A stretch of DNA of 64,000 nucleotides from Hemerocallis citrina (GCA_017893485.1 CM030358.1:145528393-145592392), one strand, 5' to 3'. Shown: positions 21,556-32,108, numbered from the stretch's first letter. Made by a program: numbers and translations. Notes: generated from the letters alone by a model not told the origin.

Positions 21556-21885
21556 TCTACTATTATAATGGGAGAAGGGCTTAGTGTCATCTGTCACTGG
21601 ATGTCATTTTGTCAACACGTGCAGGCTCACATTGGTAAATATTTTCGAAAGTGAACCAGTTTGGTAAATATTTTCGAAAATGGATCAGTTTGGAAATTAT
21701 TTTCTTTTTATCCTTTTCATTATCCTTTTTTTTTCCTTTTCATTCGTTTTTTTTAGGTCTTTTTCCTTCTTCCTCCACGTGCATCGCATGTGCAATTTTT
21801 TTTTTAATCCTTTTCATTCGGTTTTTTTGGGGTCTTTTTCCTTCTCCCTCCACGTGCATCGCACGTGCATGATACTGAATAGTGA
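21556..21885 (+). mobile_element. Possible Helitron fragment in the LTR of A
   Basis: It starts TCTCTACTATTATAATGGG after an A, the form of a Helitron 5' end. Near 21855-21880 there is a small hairpin (CACGTGC-ATC-GCACGTG) followed by CATGATACTGA, similar to a Helitron 3' end with CTRR. The base after the end is not the expected T, and the element would be only about 330 bp. Helitron origin is therefore a suggestion. Two copies of a CCACGTGCATCGCAYGTGCA block (21776 and 21849) suggest internal duplication. Confidence 0.35.
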
Positions 21886-21953
21886 GAAGTGCATGTGTAA
21901 AATAGTGAGTAACGGTTGGGTTGTGGGGTCAGTGTTATGTGTTAAAGAATTGG

Positions 21954-22779
21954 GAATTTTTCCCCAAACCGACCTATTTTTTGAAAGTTTTTCTCAAACC
22001 GACCTACTTTTCTTTTTAATTCCCAAAACGACCTACTCGGTCTTTGAAAGACCGAGTCTTTCAAAGACCTCACAGTCAATTTGATAAATACTTTCGAAAG
22101 TGGGTCAGTCTGGTAAATACTTTCAAAAAGTGGATTATATTGGTAAAAACTTTCAGAATTAACTATAATTATTATAGTGAATAAATAACCTGCATCATTG
22201 TATTCTTATTTTTCAGCTATTAACCTGGTAATAAAAAGGCAAATAGATAACAACAAAAGATGAAAAAATAAAAAGACCATACAAAGTATAGAGTTTTACT
22301 AAGAAAACTAGCTCAGACGATCTTGAAAGTTTTAAACACGTGCATGTTATAATTTTAGACCCAATAATGCTTTTCTTTCTAGATTTAGGATAACACCCAT
22401 CACACCAGTAGATAAGAATTGAGAGATAGGACATGCAGCAGCAAATATTTCAGTCGGTTAATCAAAGAAAAAGATACAATTATTTTCCAGTAATTAGTGG
22501 AGAGAAATACGCACCTAAATGAAGGACAAGAACTCACCTTGGTCAATAATATTCACTATAATAATTATAGTTAATTCTGAAAATTTTTATCAATATAATC
22601 CACTTTTTGAAAGTATTTACCAAACTGACCCACTTTCGAAAGTATTTACCAAAATGACTGCACGGTCTTTGAAAGACTCGGTCTTTCAAAGACCGAGTAG
22701 GTCGTTTTGGGAATTAAAAAGAAAAGTAGGTTGGTTTGGGAAAAACTTTCAAAAAATAGGTCGGTTTGGGAAAAAATTC
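21954..22779. mobile_element. Foldback (MULE-type) element, 826 bp
   Basis: Long inverted arms (about 21954-22183 and 22545-22779) start GAATTTTTCCCCAAACCGACC and its mirror. Each arm contains a smaller palindrome made of GGTCTTTGAAAGAC units and two or three TTTCGAAAGTG-type blocks. The flanks AAGAATTGG (21945-21953) and AAGGATTGG (22780-22788) match at 8 of 9 bases, a probable 9-bp target duplication. The central 360 bp (22184-22544) is AT-rich, with no recognisable gene. Confidence 0.75.
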
Positions 22780-23107
22780 AAGGATTGGTTGAGGGTGGGC
22801 CGCACACCAACTGAATTAGTTAGGAGGTTATTCATTAGATAGGGTGCACGTGTTCTTGATTGTAGCAAACTATAAAAGCATGTGAGAGGGTTAGTTTGGG
22901 TGATCTGAAAATTAATTGTCTTCTTCCGCATGTCTTCTCTGTAAGAGTTTGGGGAACTTCAAAACCCTAGTTGTCCAAATTCAATAAATATTCTCTCTTT
23001 CATTTCTCTTTAATTCTTCTTTCACTTCCTACAATTGTTAACAAAGAAGAGTAACCAAGCTCCGTTAGGGCTAGTCGCCGGTGCGTTGGCGGTGGGAACA
23101 TACCAAC

Positions 23108-23120
23108 TGGTATCAAAGCT
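23108..23120 (+). promoter_or_regulatory. Primer-binding site of element A
   Basis: TGGTATCAAAGCT differs from the initiator tRNA-Met complement by one base (A for G at the ninth position). It lies just after the LTR and before gag. Confidence 0.7.
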
Positions 23121-23266
23121 TCAAGATCCTGACGTTTCGACTGCCGTGGAAGCTGGGAGCTCCACTGCTCCCATTTTCTCAAACGAACCAAGGAGGCATT
23201 CTTGGTCCAGTTCCACATCTTGATAGTCAACAGCGACAGAGGGTTTCAGAAGAACGTATAGTAGGA

Positions 23267-23762
23267 ATGGAGTCTCATATCCGAGATCTGATGGCTCAAT
23301 TTCCGACGATGTTGGTGCAAGTCCAGCACTTAGCTTCTTTAGCTGGTGGGTTGGTCTCAGTGATGAAGCATACAAAATAGGGGCCTTCGTGTCAAGATGC
23401 ACGCTCTCCATTCGAATATGCAGGTAAAGATATGTCATACTCAGTTGACGCTAATTCTAGGTTTAGTTCTAGAAATTTTAGTCAATTTGGGAGTTCTGGT
23501 TCTATGCTCAAACCTCCGAAATTGGATGTGCATCCATTCAATGGAGAACAGGATGTTTTGAAATGGCTATTTCAACTTGAACATTTCTTTGAGGTGTATA
23601 ACATACTGGTAGTCAGAATGTGCGGAAAGCATTATTTTCTTGAAGGATGAGGTTGTACAATGGTGTAGATAGTTCTTGAGAATCCACGACAACATGGAAA
23701 ATTGGAAGCAGTTTACGGAGGGAATCTGTATATGTAACATATTTGGCTTTAAGAATATGTCA
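23267..23762 (+). pseudogene. Gypsy gag of element A, 5' part
   Basis: From the ATG at 23267 the frame reads MESHIRDLMAQ...HLASLAGGLVSVMKHTK and stops. A further frame from 23432 has KLDVHPFNGEQDVLKWLFQLEHFF, the conserved start of the plant gypsy gag domain. Stops and shifts follow. The coding sequence is cut at 23762 by element B and resumes at 41396. Confidence 0.8.
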
Positions 23763-24256
23763 TGATGCTGCTTGTTTTTGAGTGTGGGGGCAACAGGTGT
23801 GAGTTCTTGTAATTTGTATAGTGGAAGGGACTGGTCTTGATCCTGGCTCGGGTCTGTTCCTTGGAGTCGGCCCGGAAGAGAGGCGGATAGCTAGGTCAAA
23901 AGGTTGGAAGCTCGGTCGACCAGAGTACCTGCAAAAGGCCTAGAAACACCGAGAGAAGTCCTGGCGACAGGCCCTCCAACGATCTAGTCAGTCACTGAAA
24001 AATAGACTGAGCAGCTAGGGTTCTGAAAAAAATTCATTACCTGTTGCAGTGTGGAGGGGGTTTGGTATTTATAGGCAGGGATAAATGAGTCTGGGACCGT
24101 AACGGGCCAGATCGGACCCGTTTGCCAGTGGGCCTGAGATGGAAGAAGCCCGTTGGACTTTGTTGACTTGATGATCTGGGATGAGCAAAATCTGAGGAAA
24201 TCTGATGGCCCTGATTAGACCACGTCATCTATACCACAACATAAGCCCCCCACTCC
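23763..24256 (-). repeat. 3' LTR and polypurine tract of element B
   Basis: 23763-24241 matches 40892-41395 with small differences. On the minus strand it is preceded by a purine-rich tract, AGGAGTGGGGGGCTTA (24242-24257), the expected plus-strand primer. Together with the primer site at 40878-40888 this confirms the minus orientation. Confidence 0.85.
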
Positions 24257-24429
24257 TGGAGGGCTATGTAAACCAGTCGTGAAGGAGTAGTTTTTCTCTG
24301 CGCGAAGAGCGGAGTGGCATATTTGGCGAAGATTAGTTGTTGAGTCCCTGAGGAGTGACTGGAGTTGGCACCGAGTTGATCACTATATAGTCCGTCCGGG
24401 GGCCGAGCTCGAGGGGTCGGTGCCGAGCG

Positions 24430-25200
24430 TTGAACCTGGAGGGCCGGCGCCGAGCGTGGAGCCTGGAGGGTCGGCGCCGAGCGCCTTGGGCGAGACATTT
24501 TATGAAGGGGGCTATGTGGAGATGCCCAAAGTACATGTCGAGCTCTAAGCTCGGAGGATCGACGACGAGCGCCTCGAACGATGCATTTAATGAGAGAAGC
24601 TGTGTTGGTGCTCGAAGTCCATGCCAAGCTCCGAGCTCTAAGGGTCGGCACCGAGCGCCTCGAACGAGGCATTTAATGGGAGAAGCTGTGTGGAGGCCCG
24701 AAGTCCATGCAGAGCTCAGAGCTATAAGGGTTGGCGTTGATCGCCTTGAGTGAGGCATCTTGATGAGAGAAGCTGTGTTAGTGCTCGAAGTCCATGCCGA
24801 GCTCCGAGCTTTGAGGGTTGGTGCCGAGCACCTCGAATGAGACATTTAATGAGAAAAGCAATGTGGAGGCTCGAAGTCCATGCCGAGCTCCAAGCTATAA
24901 GGGTCGGCGCCGAGCGCCTCGAGTGAGGCGTCTTGATGAGAGAAACTGTGTTGGTGCTCGAAGTCCATGCCGAGCTCCGAGCTTTGAGGGTCGGCGCAGA
25001 GCGCCTCGAATGAGGCATTTAATGAGAGAAGCTGTATGGGGGCTCGAACCCATGCCGAGCTCCAAGCTATAAGGGTCGGCGCCGAGCTCCTCGAGTGAGG
25101 CATTTTGATGGGAGAAGCTGTGTTGGTGCTCGACGTCCATGCCGAGCTCCGAGCTAGGAGGGTCGGCTCCGAGTTCCTCGAGTGAGGCGTCATGATGAGA
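24430..25200. repeat. Tandem array 1 of element B, period about 86 bp
   Basis: About eight units, each with GAAGTCCATGCCGAGCTCCG, then a GGGTCGGCGCCGAGCGCCT block and GAGGCATTTAATGAGAGAAG. Copies start near 24528, 24614, 24700, 24787, 24874, 24960, 25046 and 25132. Neighbouring copies alternate between two subtypes (TTTGAGGGT versus TATAAGGGT), which suggests a higher-order two-unit repeat. Open frames through it are by-products of the repetition. Confidence 0.85.
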
Positions 25201-25204
25201 GAAG

Positions 25205-26450
25205 CTGTGTTGGAAAAGCCAGGGTGATGCTCGTGGTGCATACTGAGTGTCGAGCTAAAAAGCCTTAAGTTGTGAGGCAATTTTGTGAAAAAGCTAATGT
25301 GATGCTCGCGGTGCATGCCAAGCGTCGAACCAGAAAACCTTAAGCTAAGAGGCAACTTTGTGGAAAAGCTAGGGTGATGCTCGTGGTGCATGTCGAGCGT
25401 CGAGCCAGAAAGCCTTGAGCAATGAGGCTACTTTGTGGAAAAGCCAGGGTGATGCTCGCGGTGCATGCCCAGTGTCGAGCAAGAAAGCCAAGAGCTTTGA
25501 GGCAACTTTGTAAAAAAGCTAAGGTGATGCTCGTAGTGCATGCCAAGCATCGAGCCAAAAAGCCTTGAGCTATAGGCAACTTTGTGGAAAAGCTAGGGTG
25601 ATGCTCACGGTGCAGGACGAGCGTCGAGCCAGAAAGCCTTGCTGTGAGGCAACTTTGTGGAAAAACTAGGGTGATGCTCGCAGTGCATGCCGAGTATCGA
25701 GCCGAAAAACCTTGAGCTGTGAGCCAACTTTGTGGAAAAGCTAGGGTGATGCTCGTGGTGCATGGCGAACGTCGAGCCGGAAAGCCTTGAGTAATGTGGC
25801 TACTTTGTGGAAAAGCCAGGGTGATGCTCGCGGTGCATGCCGAACGTCGCGCCAAAAAGACTTGAGCTTTGTGGCAACTTTGTGAAAAAGCTAGGGTGAT
25901 ACTCGCGGTGCTTGCCGAGCACCGAGCCAAAAAGCCTTGAGCTGTGAAGAAACTTTGTGGAAAAGCCAGGGTGATACTCACGGTGCATGCCGAGCGTCGA
26001 GCCAGAAAGCCTTGCTGTGAGGTAACTTTGTAGAAAAGCTCGGGTGATGCTCGCGGTGCATGCCGAGCGTTGAGCCAGAAAGCCTTGAGCAATGAGGCTA
26101 CTTTGTGGAAAAGCTAGGGTGATGCTCGCGGTGCATGCCGAGCGTCGAGCCAAAAAGCCTTGAGCTGTGAGGCAACTTTGTGGAAAAGCTAGGATGATAC
26201 TCGCGGTGCATGCCGAGCGTCGAGTGAGAAAGCCTTACTGTGAGGCAACTTTGTGAAAAAGCTAGGGTGATGATCGTGGTGCATGCCGATCGTCAAACCG
26301 GAAAGCCTTGAGCATTGAGGCTATTTTGTGAAAAAACTAGGGCGATGCTCGCGGTGCATGCCGAGCGTCGAGCCAGAAAGCCTTGCTATGAGGCAACTTT
26401 GTGGAAAAGCTAGGGTGATGCTCGCGGTGCATGCCAAGCATCAAGCCTTG
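25205..26450. repeat. Tandem array 2 of element B, period about 75 bp
   Basis: About 16 units with the core GATGCTCGCGGTGCATGCCG, then AGCGTCGAGCC and AGGCAACTTTGTGGAAAAGC. Because 75 is divisible by three, the minus strand stays open for 250 residues (25340-26092) as a 25-residue repeat (ACTASITLAFPQS and flanks). I do not take this for a gene. Between 26453 and 26619 the sequence is unique and leads to the antisense promoter. Confidence 0.88.
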
Positions 26451-26611
26451 AGGCCATATGGTGGCCAGAACCTCGCTTCGGTGTTTGGCGTGTCCGAAGT
26501 TCACGCTGGGCTTCGAGCATTTGAGACTTGAGAGTTTGGGCCGTAAGTGGGCCAACAAGGGGGTGACACGTGTTTTGCTGATGTCACTGTTTTTTAGGGT
26601 TTCGAGGAGTT

Positions 26612-26769
26612 GCGGAGTTCACTATATATCCCCCACCCCTCTCCTCATTTCTCACCTTTGCTTTCTTTCCTAGCTCTCAAATTTTCTCTTCTAGTGCAGT
26701 TTAGTCACCGGCGGCGATTTTTCCGACAATCTCCTAGTACTTCAAATCAGGTTAGGTTTTTTTTCAATT
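26612..26769 (+). promoter_or_regulatory. Promoter and leader of the antisense accessory gene in B
   Basis: A TATA box (CACTATATATCC, near 26620) is followed by a CT-rich start region (CACCCCTCTCCTCATTTCTC) and a leader up to the ATG at 26770. The other copy, in element E, has TATAAATAT at the equivalent place, about 160 bp before its ATG and followed by a similar CT-rich stretch. The direction is opposite to the element's own gag-pol. Confidence 0.6.
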
Positions 26770-28993
26770 ATGTCAAGGGCTCAGTCAGATTCGTCCGCCA
26801 CCACCTCGGGTCGGGATGAGGGCCCTCGTGTCTCCGACTCAACATCATGGGAGTCAAAGAAAAAGTTCTATGACCTCGCGCCGCTACGCAGCAGGAGGCC
26901 CTTCATAGTAGAGTCGAGCGACTCAGAAGGGGACGCACCCATGGTAGAAGGTGACGAGGAGCTCGAAGTCATCGAGAGGGACGAAAAGGAGGTCGAAGTG
27001 GTTAAGGGAGACGAAGAGTGAGTTGTAGTGGTTGAGGGGGGCGAGGAACGAAGGAATGATACTTCGTCAGAGGATGACGATTTGGCCCCTTTGGCGACGC
27101 CCTCTCCCCCGAGGTATCGAGTCCGACGTCGAAAAACTAGGTGGATTATGCCTGACAGCCTGGACAAGACGGCTCCTATAATTAACCTAAGGTTTCGTTC
27201 GTAGTTTAGCCGTGCTCTATCCGAAGGTATCCGGAGGACGTTGAGGAGTTGGTCCAGTACAGAGGCGGTGTTGATGATGATGATGCGCAGGCTTCCTCAC
27301 CCGGTAGGCAAAAGATATCTATGGACAAGATACCACTGTCCTAACCGTGAACGACCTCCCTGTTATCCGGGCTAGTTACTTTATCGGTCAGGAGTATAAG
27401 CTGCTCATCCCCAGCCCCGGGGTCCGCCCCACGGACAAATTGGCGCACGGGTTCTGCATGTTCCCAGTGGATGCCTTTTGCTCGGGCTTGCGACTGCCTC
27501 TCCACCCGTTTATCACGGAGGTCCTGAATTGGGCGTTGCTAAACCCAATGCAATACGGGCCCAAATTCTGGAAGCAGTTTGTATGCTTCATGCTCCTTTG
27601 GAAGGAGCAGGGGGTCCAGCCGTAGTTGAAGTACTTCCGAGCGATCCTTGGACTTAGCTCGTCCGACGAGTTCGAAGGAATCTAGTATATCTTGCCGCGC
27701 CGAGGGAGGAGGGTTATACACGGGCATCCTGACTCTATCAAAGGGTGGAAGGAAAAATACTTCGTCGTTCGGAGCATGACCCCCTTGGGGTTTTACAAGC
27801 CTAATCTGAAGGGTCCCCACAAGTCTGATTTGACGGCCGAGGAATGGGCAGATGTTGAGCGGATATGTTCTGGCAACAGCATCGGTTGGCCGAATGTGAC
27901 GAAGAGGCATCTGGCTCGAATCGGACTAAGCCCCACTCCTATCAGTATGTTTTTTCTCTAATTTTCTTTCAAGTGTTTTCCCTCATCTCATGAGCTTCTT
28001 TTTTTTTGCAGATATGGACGCCGCTAAAATCAAAGAGAGGAGGGCGCTGATGAAGAAGAAGGCCGAGAAGGACGATCACGCCAAGCACGGGATGTGCGGC
28101 AGAGTCCTTTCCGAGGAGGTTGCGGAGGAACCCCCCCTACTTGACGCCGAAAAAGCACAAGTCCTCCAAATCGGGCCCCAGCTCCAGTAGCCAGAGGTCA
28201 CAAAAGTGGTAAGGGGCGGCCTCCCACCCGTCGCTCCATCGGTCGAACAGCTCATGGGCGAGGCGGGTCTTCGACCATTGGCCCCGGACTGGGCCGTTAA
28301 GGTCGGGGACACCGTGTCGGCCAGATCTATGGCCATCAAGATGGTCAAGAAGCTCGCTCTACCTCGAGACCGGAATGCCCGGGAGTGTGACACTGCCGAG
28401 TCCCGCTACATGAAGTGGACTATAGCAAGCGTGCAAGTAACCTTCGTTAGGTAACGATCCTTTTGTAGCTTGTTGGTCGTGTCATACTTTTTGCATATTT
28501 TCTAAGTCTGGTTCCCTCGGTTATGGGCCTGCGTGGAGGGTGCTTAGCTGATGAAGCTGCAGCAGCAAGAGTTGAGGAATGAGATGAGGAACTCTTAGCG
28601 CTATGAGCGGTAGATGAAATATCTCAAGCTAGCGCAGAAGGCGCTTGAGGGCCAAATCTAGGCCCTTCGGGCCGAGCAGGCGAACCAGGCCGATGCCCAT
28701 ATGAAGCAGGTGGCTGAGCTGAAGAAAGAGGCCGACAGCGGTTGAAGAAGATGAAGCAGGCCGGGATGGACAAGGTCATCGAGGCTCAGGACGAAGTCTA
28801 CGCCCTGATGATGCGGTATGTCAAGCACTTCCATCCGGAGTTGAGCTTTAGCAGCTTCCATTACGACATGGAGGTGCCCGAACTTCCGTTGACTCCCGGG
28901 GGTGGTGGGATAACGATGCTGCGAGGGGCGACCCCAACCCCAATGCTGTGGGGGCCCATCCCAACCTCGAGCTGCCGGCCGAGGAAGAGGTAG
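26770..28993 (+). pseudogene. Antisense accessory gene of B: putative gypsy-type transposon domain protein, decayed
   Basis: The frame starts MSRAQSDSSATTS at 26770 and has an acidic, serine-rich N region including LRSRRPFIVESSDSEGD. After stops, 27347-27961 carries a domain resembling Pfam PF04195 (putative gypsy type transposon): FPVDAFCSGLRLPLHPF, then LNPMQYGP, then HPDSIKGWKEKYF. A 67-bp GT-AG intron (27945-28011) follows. The next exon begins MDAAKIKERRALMKKKAEK. After a second probable intron (about 28436-28549) a coiled-coil region ends with AQDEVYALMMRYVKHFHPEL. In-frame stops (near 27010, 27623 and 27685) break it. Element E carries the same gene in better state. It resembles the antisense accessory gene known in maize Grande elements. 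Function unknown. Confidence 0.75.
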
Positions 28994-29199
28994 GATGGCA
29001 GTAGTCCTTGCTATTTTCTTTTTCTCCTCTTATTTTTGTAATGGCCTTGCACGGACTGGCCACTGCATTTTTGTAAACTCATTTTTTTATCAATGAAAAG
29101 AGTTTTGGCCGAAACTCTTGACTTGAATAATTTTTGGATTTTGGTCTTGATTTTTAGCCAAGTGTAACGGCTCGGAGTGATATTTCCCTGTTTGTTTGC

Positions 29200-29757
29200 C
29201 AGATAGACGCAACCCCGAGGGTAGACCTTGGTGGTGCAGAGATGAGCCAGTTGAGGGGTAAGATCTCAGCCCTAGAGTTTGCTCTGACCCGGTGCCGTAA
29301 GGAGGCTCGCGACCGAAAGCTTGCCGTCCAATACTTTATGGACAAGTCAAAGGGACTTATAGCCTGGAGCTGGCGCGATTCAAGAAGCTGATATCCAACC
29401 GTGATTTGGACAGTACAAGAGTCTTGTTTTCGATAGCTAGTACTTCCGCTCGGCGACCATCGCCTGAGTCCTTTCTTCACGAGGTTATTGTGGAGAAGGA
29501 GTTGGAGGTGCAGTGGTATAAGATAATGCTCGGGGATGTCAGGGTCCCGATTTGTCTTCTTTGGTGGCGCTTGTCCTTCTGCTGGTTCTTCGTTGCCGAC
29601 CCCGAGGATTGGGCTGGCGAGGCCTTGCGATGCGCATAGCTCGATCGCCGGTGGGTCTACCTTGACGACACCGGGCGATCCGGCGAAGGAGCCAACTCTG
29701 TCGACTGGCCTAGAACTTTTCTGTATCAATCCTGCGGCTCCGACACAGGAGCCCTAG
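29200..29757 (+). pseudogene. Second antisense reading frame of B, broken
   Basis: Following a splice-acceptor-like GTTTGCCAG at 29204, frames read VDLGGAEMSQLRGKISALEF, then ALTRCRKEARD, and further on SARRPSPESFLHEVIVEKEL. Element E has the intact equivalent at 56083-56592. The product would be a coiled-coil protein or the last exon of the accessory gene. It is broken here by frameshifts. A polyadenylation-like AATAAAG lies at about 29776, 20-30 bp after the last stop. Confidence 0.65.
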
Positions 29758-29879
29758 GCCGAGTAAGAACAATGTAATAAAGTCTTCCTTTGTAATGATA
29801 CATTTTCTTTAGTTGGAATAATAAGAAGAAGACGAATGTCTTGCTTTGACTGGTTCTTTTGTCATGCGCTTACTTCCGA

Positions 29880-30490
29880 TTTCCGAGAACAGGTCCTCGA
29901 CGTCCGGGCCGAGGGAGGGGTTCGAGCCGAAGGGTGATGACGAGAGTGAGGGATCCTGAAAGCCTGGTAATGGAGGACGTTTCATCTTCCAATGTTATTA
30001 ATGACAGTCAGACGTTTTGACTTCCCATGCCATAAATGCGCATTTCCTGAGGGCTATATAACCCTCACCCCCTCATCAGAAATTTTCTCACTTCACTGTG
30101 AGTTCTCGTTGCCGGTGGTTCTCCTACCACCCTCTGACAATTGGGGGTAACGGCAATGACTGTTGTTTATCCCCAGTTGCCAGCGGGTGAAAGGTGAGTT
30201 GATCTCGGAGTATGGGGCTAGGGGCGATTACTAAAGACGAGTGCCCTAAATGAAACTTTTGTCCGAGAATCCTGTGACCAGTGGCTCCCCTGCCACCCTT
30301 GGACAGTTAGGGGTAGTGCCGAGGAAGGTTGCTCTACCCCTGACTGTCGGTGGGTGAGAAGTGAGCCGACCCGTGGTTCGGGGCTCGGTGGTTTTCACCA
30401 TGGGAGAGGGCCGTAAATCTTAATGAAAATTTTGGGTAGGGGGTTAGCTGGAGTCCAAGTCGATGGCTTAAGACTTGATTGCTTGACGAA
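29880..30490 (+). promoter_or_regulatory. Promoter-like region with two diverged dyad-rich copies in B
   Basis: GGGCTATATAACCCTCACCC near 30049 resembles the TATA and start region of the accessory gene at 26620. After it come two diverged copies (about 30110-30240 and 30275-30400) of a block with two dyads: GGTGGTTCTCCTACCACC, and CAATTGGGGGTA paired with TATCCCCAGTTG. Element E has the same block, on its minus strand, upstream of its antisense gene (59430-59640). Whether it drives transcription into array 3 is unknown. Confidence 0.45.
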
Positions 30491-32060
30491 ACCTTCATTG
30501 GTGCCTGAAGTCCAAGCCGAGCGGCGAAGACGTGAGAGGTTGAAGAACCCCTCTAGGTGAGTCCGAGCCGAGGGCTAGGAGTTGAGGGATTGAGAAATCC
30601 CTCACAGGTGCTCGAAGTCCAACCCGAGCAGCGAGGATGTTAGCAGTCGATGTCCGAGCCGAAGGCTGGGACTTTAAGGGATTGAAGAATCCCTTGTGGG
30701 TGCTCGAAGTCCATGCCGAGTGGAGAGGACGTTAGCAGCCGATGTCCGAGCGGAAGGCTGGGACTTGAGGGATTGAAGAATCCCTCGTGGGTGCTCGAAG
30801 TCCATGCCGAGTGGCGAAGACATTAGCAGCCGATGTCCGAGCCGAGGGCTAGGAGTGTTGAGGGATTGAGAAATCCCTTATGGGTGCTCAAAGTCCACGC
30901 CGAGTGGCGAGGACGTTAGCAGCGGATGTCCGAGCCGAAGACTGGGACTTGAGGGATTGAAGAAACCCTCGTGGGTGCTCGAAGTCCATGCCGAGTGGCG
31001 AGGACGTTAGCAGTAGATGTCCGAGCCGAGGGCTGGGACTTGAGGGATTGAGAAATCCCTCGTGAGTGCTCGAAGTCCATGCTGAGTGGCAAGGACGTTA
31101 GCAGCGGATGTCCGAGCCGAAGGCTGGGACTTGAAGGATTGAGAAATCCCTCGTGGGTGCTCGCAGTCTATGCCGAGTGGCGAGGACGTTAGCAGCTGAT
31201 GTCTGAGTCGAAGGTTGGGACTTTAGGGATTGAAGAATCCCTCGTGGGTGCTCGAAGTACATGCCGAGTGGCGAGAACGTTAGCAGCCGATGTTCGAGCC
31301 GAAGACTGGGACTTGGGGGTTGAAGAATCCCTCGTGGGTGCTCGAAGTCCATGTCGAGTGGCGAGGACGTTAGCAGCAGATGTCCGAGCCGAGGGCTAGG
31401 ACTTGAGGGATTAAGAAATCTTTCGTAGGTGCTCGAAGTCCATCTTGAGTGGCGAGGACGTCAGCAGTGGATGTCCGAGCCGAAGGCTGGGACTTGAGTG
31501 CTCGAAGTCAGTATGTCAGCAGCGGATGTCCGAGCCGAAGGCTGGGACTTGAGGGATTGAAGAACCCTCTTGGGTGCTCGAAGTCCATGCCGAGTGGTGA
31601 TGACGTTAGCAGCCGATGTCCGAGCCAAGGGCTAGGAGTGTTGAAGGATCGAGAAATCCCTGATGGGCGCTCAAAGTCCACGCCGAGTGGCAAGGACATT
31701 AGTAGCAGATGTCCGAGCCGAAGACTGGGACTTGAGGAATTGAAGAATCCCTCGTGGGTGCTCGAAGTTCATGCCGAGTGGCGAGGGCATTAGCAGCTGA
31801 TGTCCGAGCCGAAGGCTGGGACTTAAGGGATTAAAGAATCCCTCGTGGGTGCTCGAAGTCCATGCCGAGTAGCGAGGACGTTAGCAGCTGAGCCGAAGCT
31901 AGGACTTGAGGGATTGAAGAATCCCTCGTGGGTACTCGAAGTCCATGCCGAGTGGCGAGGACGTTGGCAGCTGATGTCCGAGCCGAAGGCTGGGACGTGA
32001 GGGATTGAAGAATCCCTTGTGGGTGCTCGAAGTCCATGCCGAACGGTGAAGACGTGATAG
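30490..32060. repeat. Tandem array 3 of element B, period about 91 bp
   Basis: About 17 units of GTGCTCGAAGTCCATGCCGA, then GTGGCGAGGACGTTAGCAGC, CGATGTCCGAGCCGAAGGCT and GGGACTTGAGGGATTGAAGA. One unit near 31495-31515 is shortened and fused. It lies between the 3' end of the antisense gene and the 3' end of pol. Confidence 0.88.
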
Positions 32061-32108
32061 ACTGGGAAGTTAATATTTTAGATTTGTTAAAACAAAAAAC
32101 TGCTGCCT

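Larger units (their letters stand above)
21502..23105 (+). repeat. 5' LTR of Ty3/gypsy element A, with inserts
   Basis: TGTTACACT at 21502 opens a sequence whose first 50 bases match the start of the truncated 3' LTR at 45248-45296 (both reach AATAAAAGTACT). The right edge is set by the primer-like site at 23108. A TATA box (ACTATAAAAGC, near 22868) and a leader follow the foldback element. The LTR has been enlarged by the Helitron-like segment and by the foldback element at 21954-22779. Confidence 0.7.

Noticed and set aside
22868..23105. A host promoter and first exon between the foldback element and 23105
   Set aside because: The TATA box, leader and following primer-like site fit the R-U5 part of A's LTR, and gag of A follows directly.
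24229..25391. Several long overlapping frames (RSAPTL..SSAWTSS repeats) as a repeat-protein gene
   Set aside because: They follow the 86-bp repeat in all three frames; since 86 is not a multiple of three, each frame cycles through the unit. No coding signal.
24430..32060. CRISPR-like repeat arrays
   Set aside because: The repeats are contiguous 75-91 bp units with diverged sequence and no unique spacers; the genome is that of a plant.
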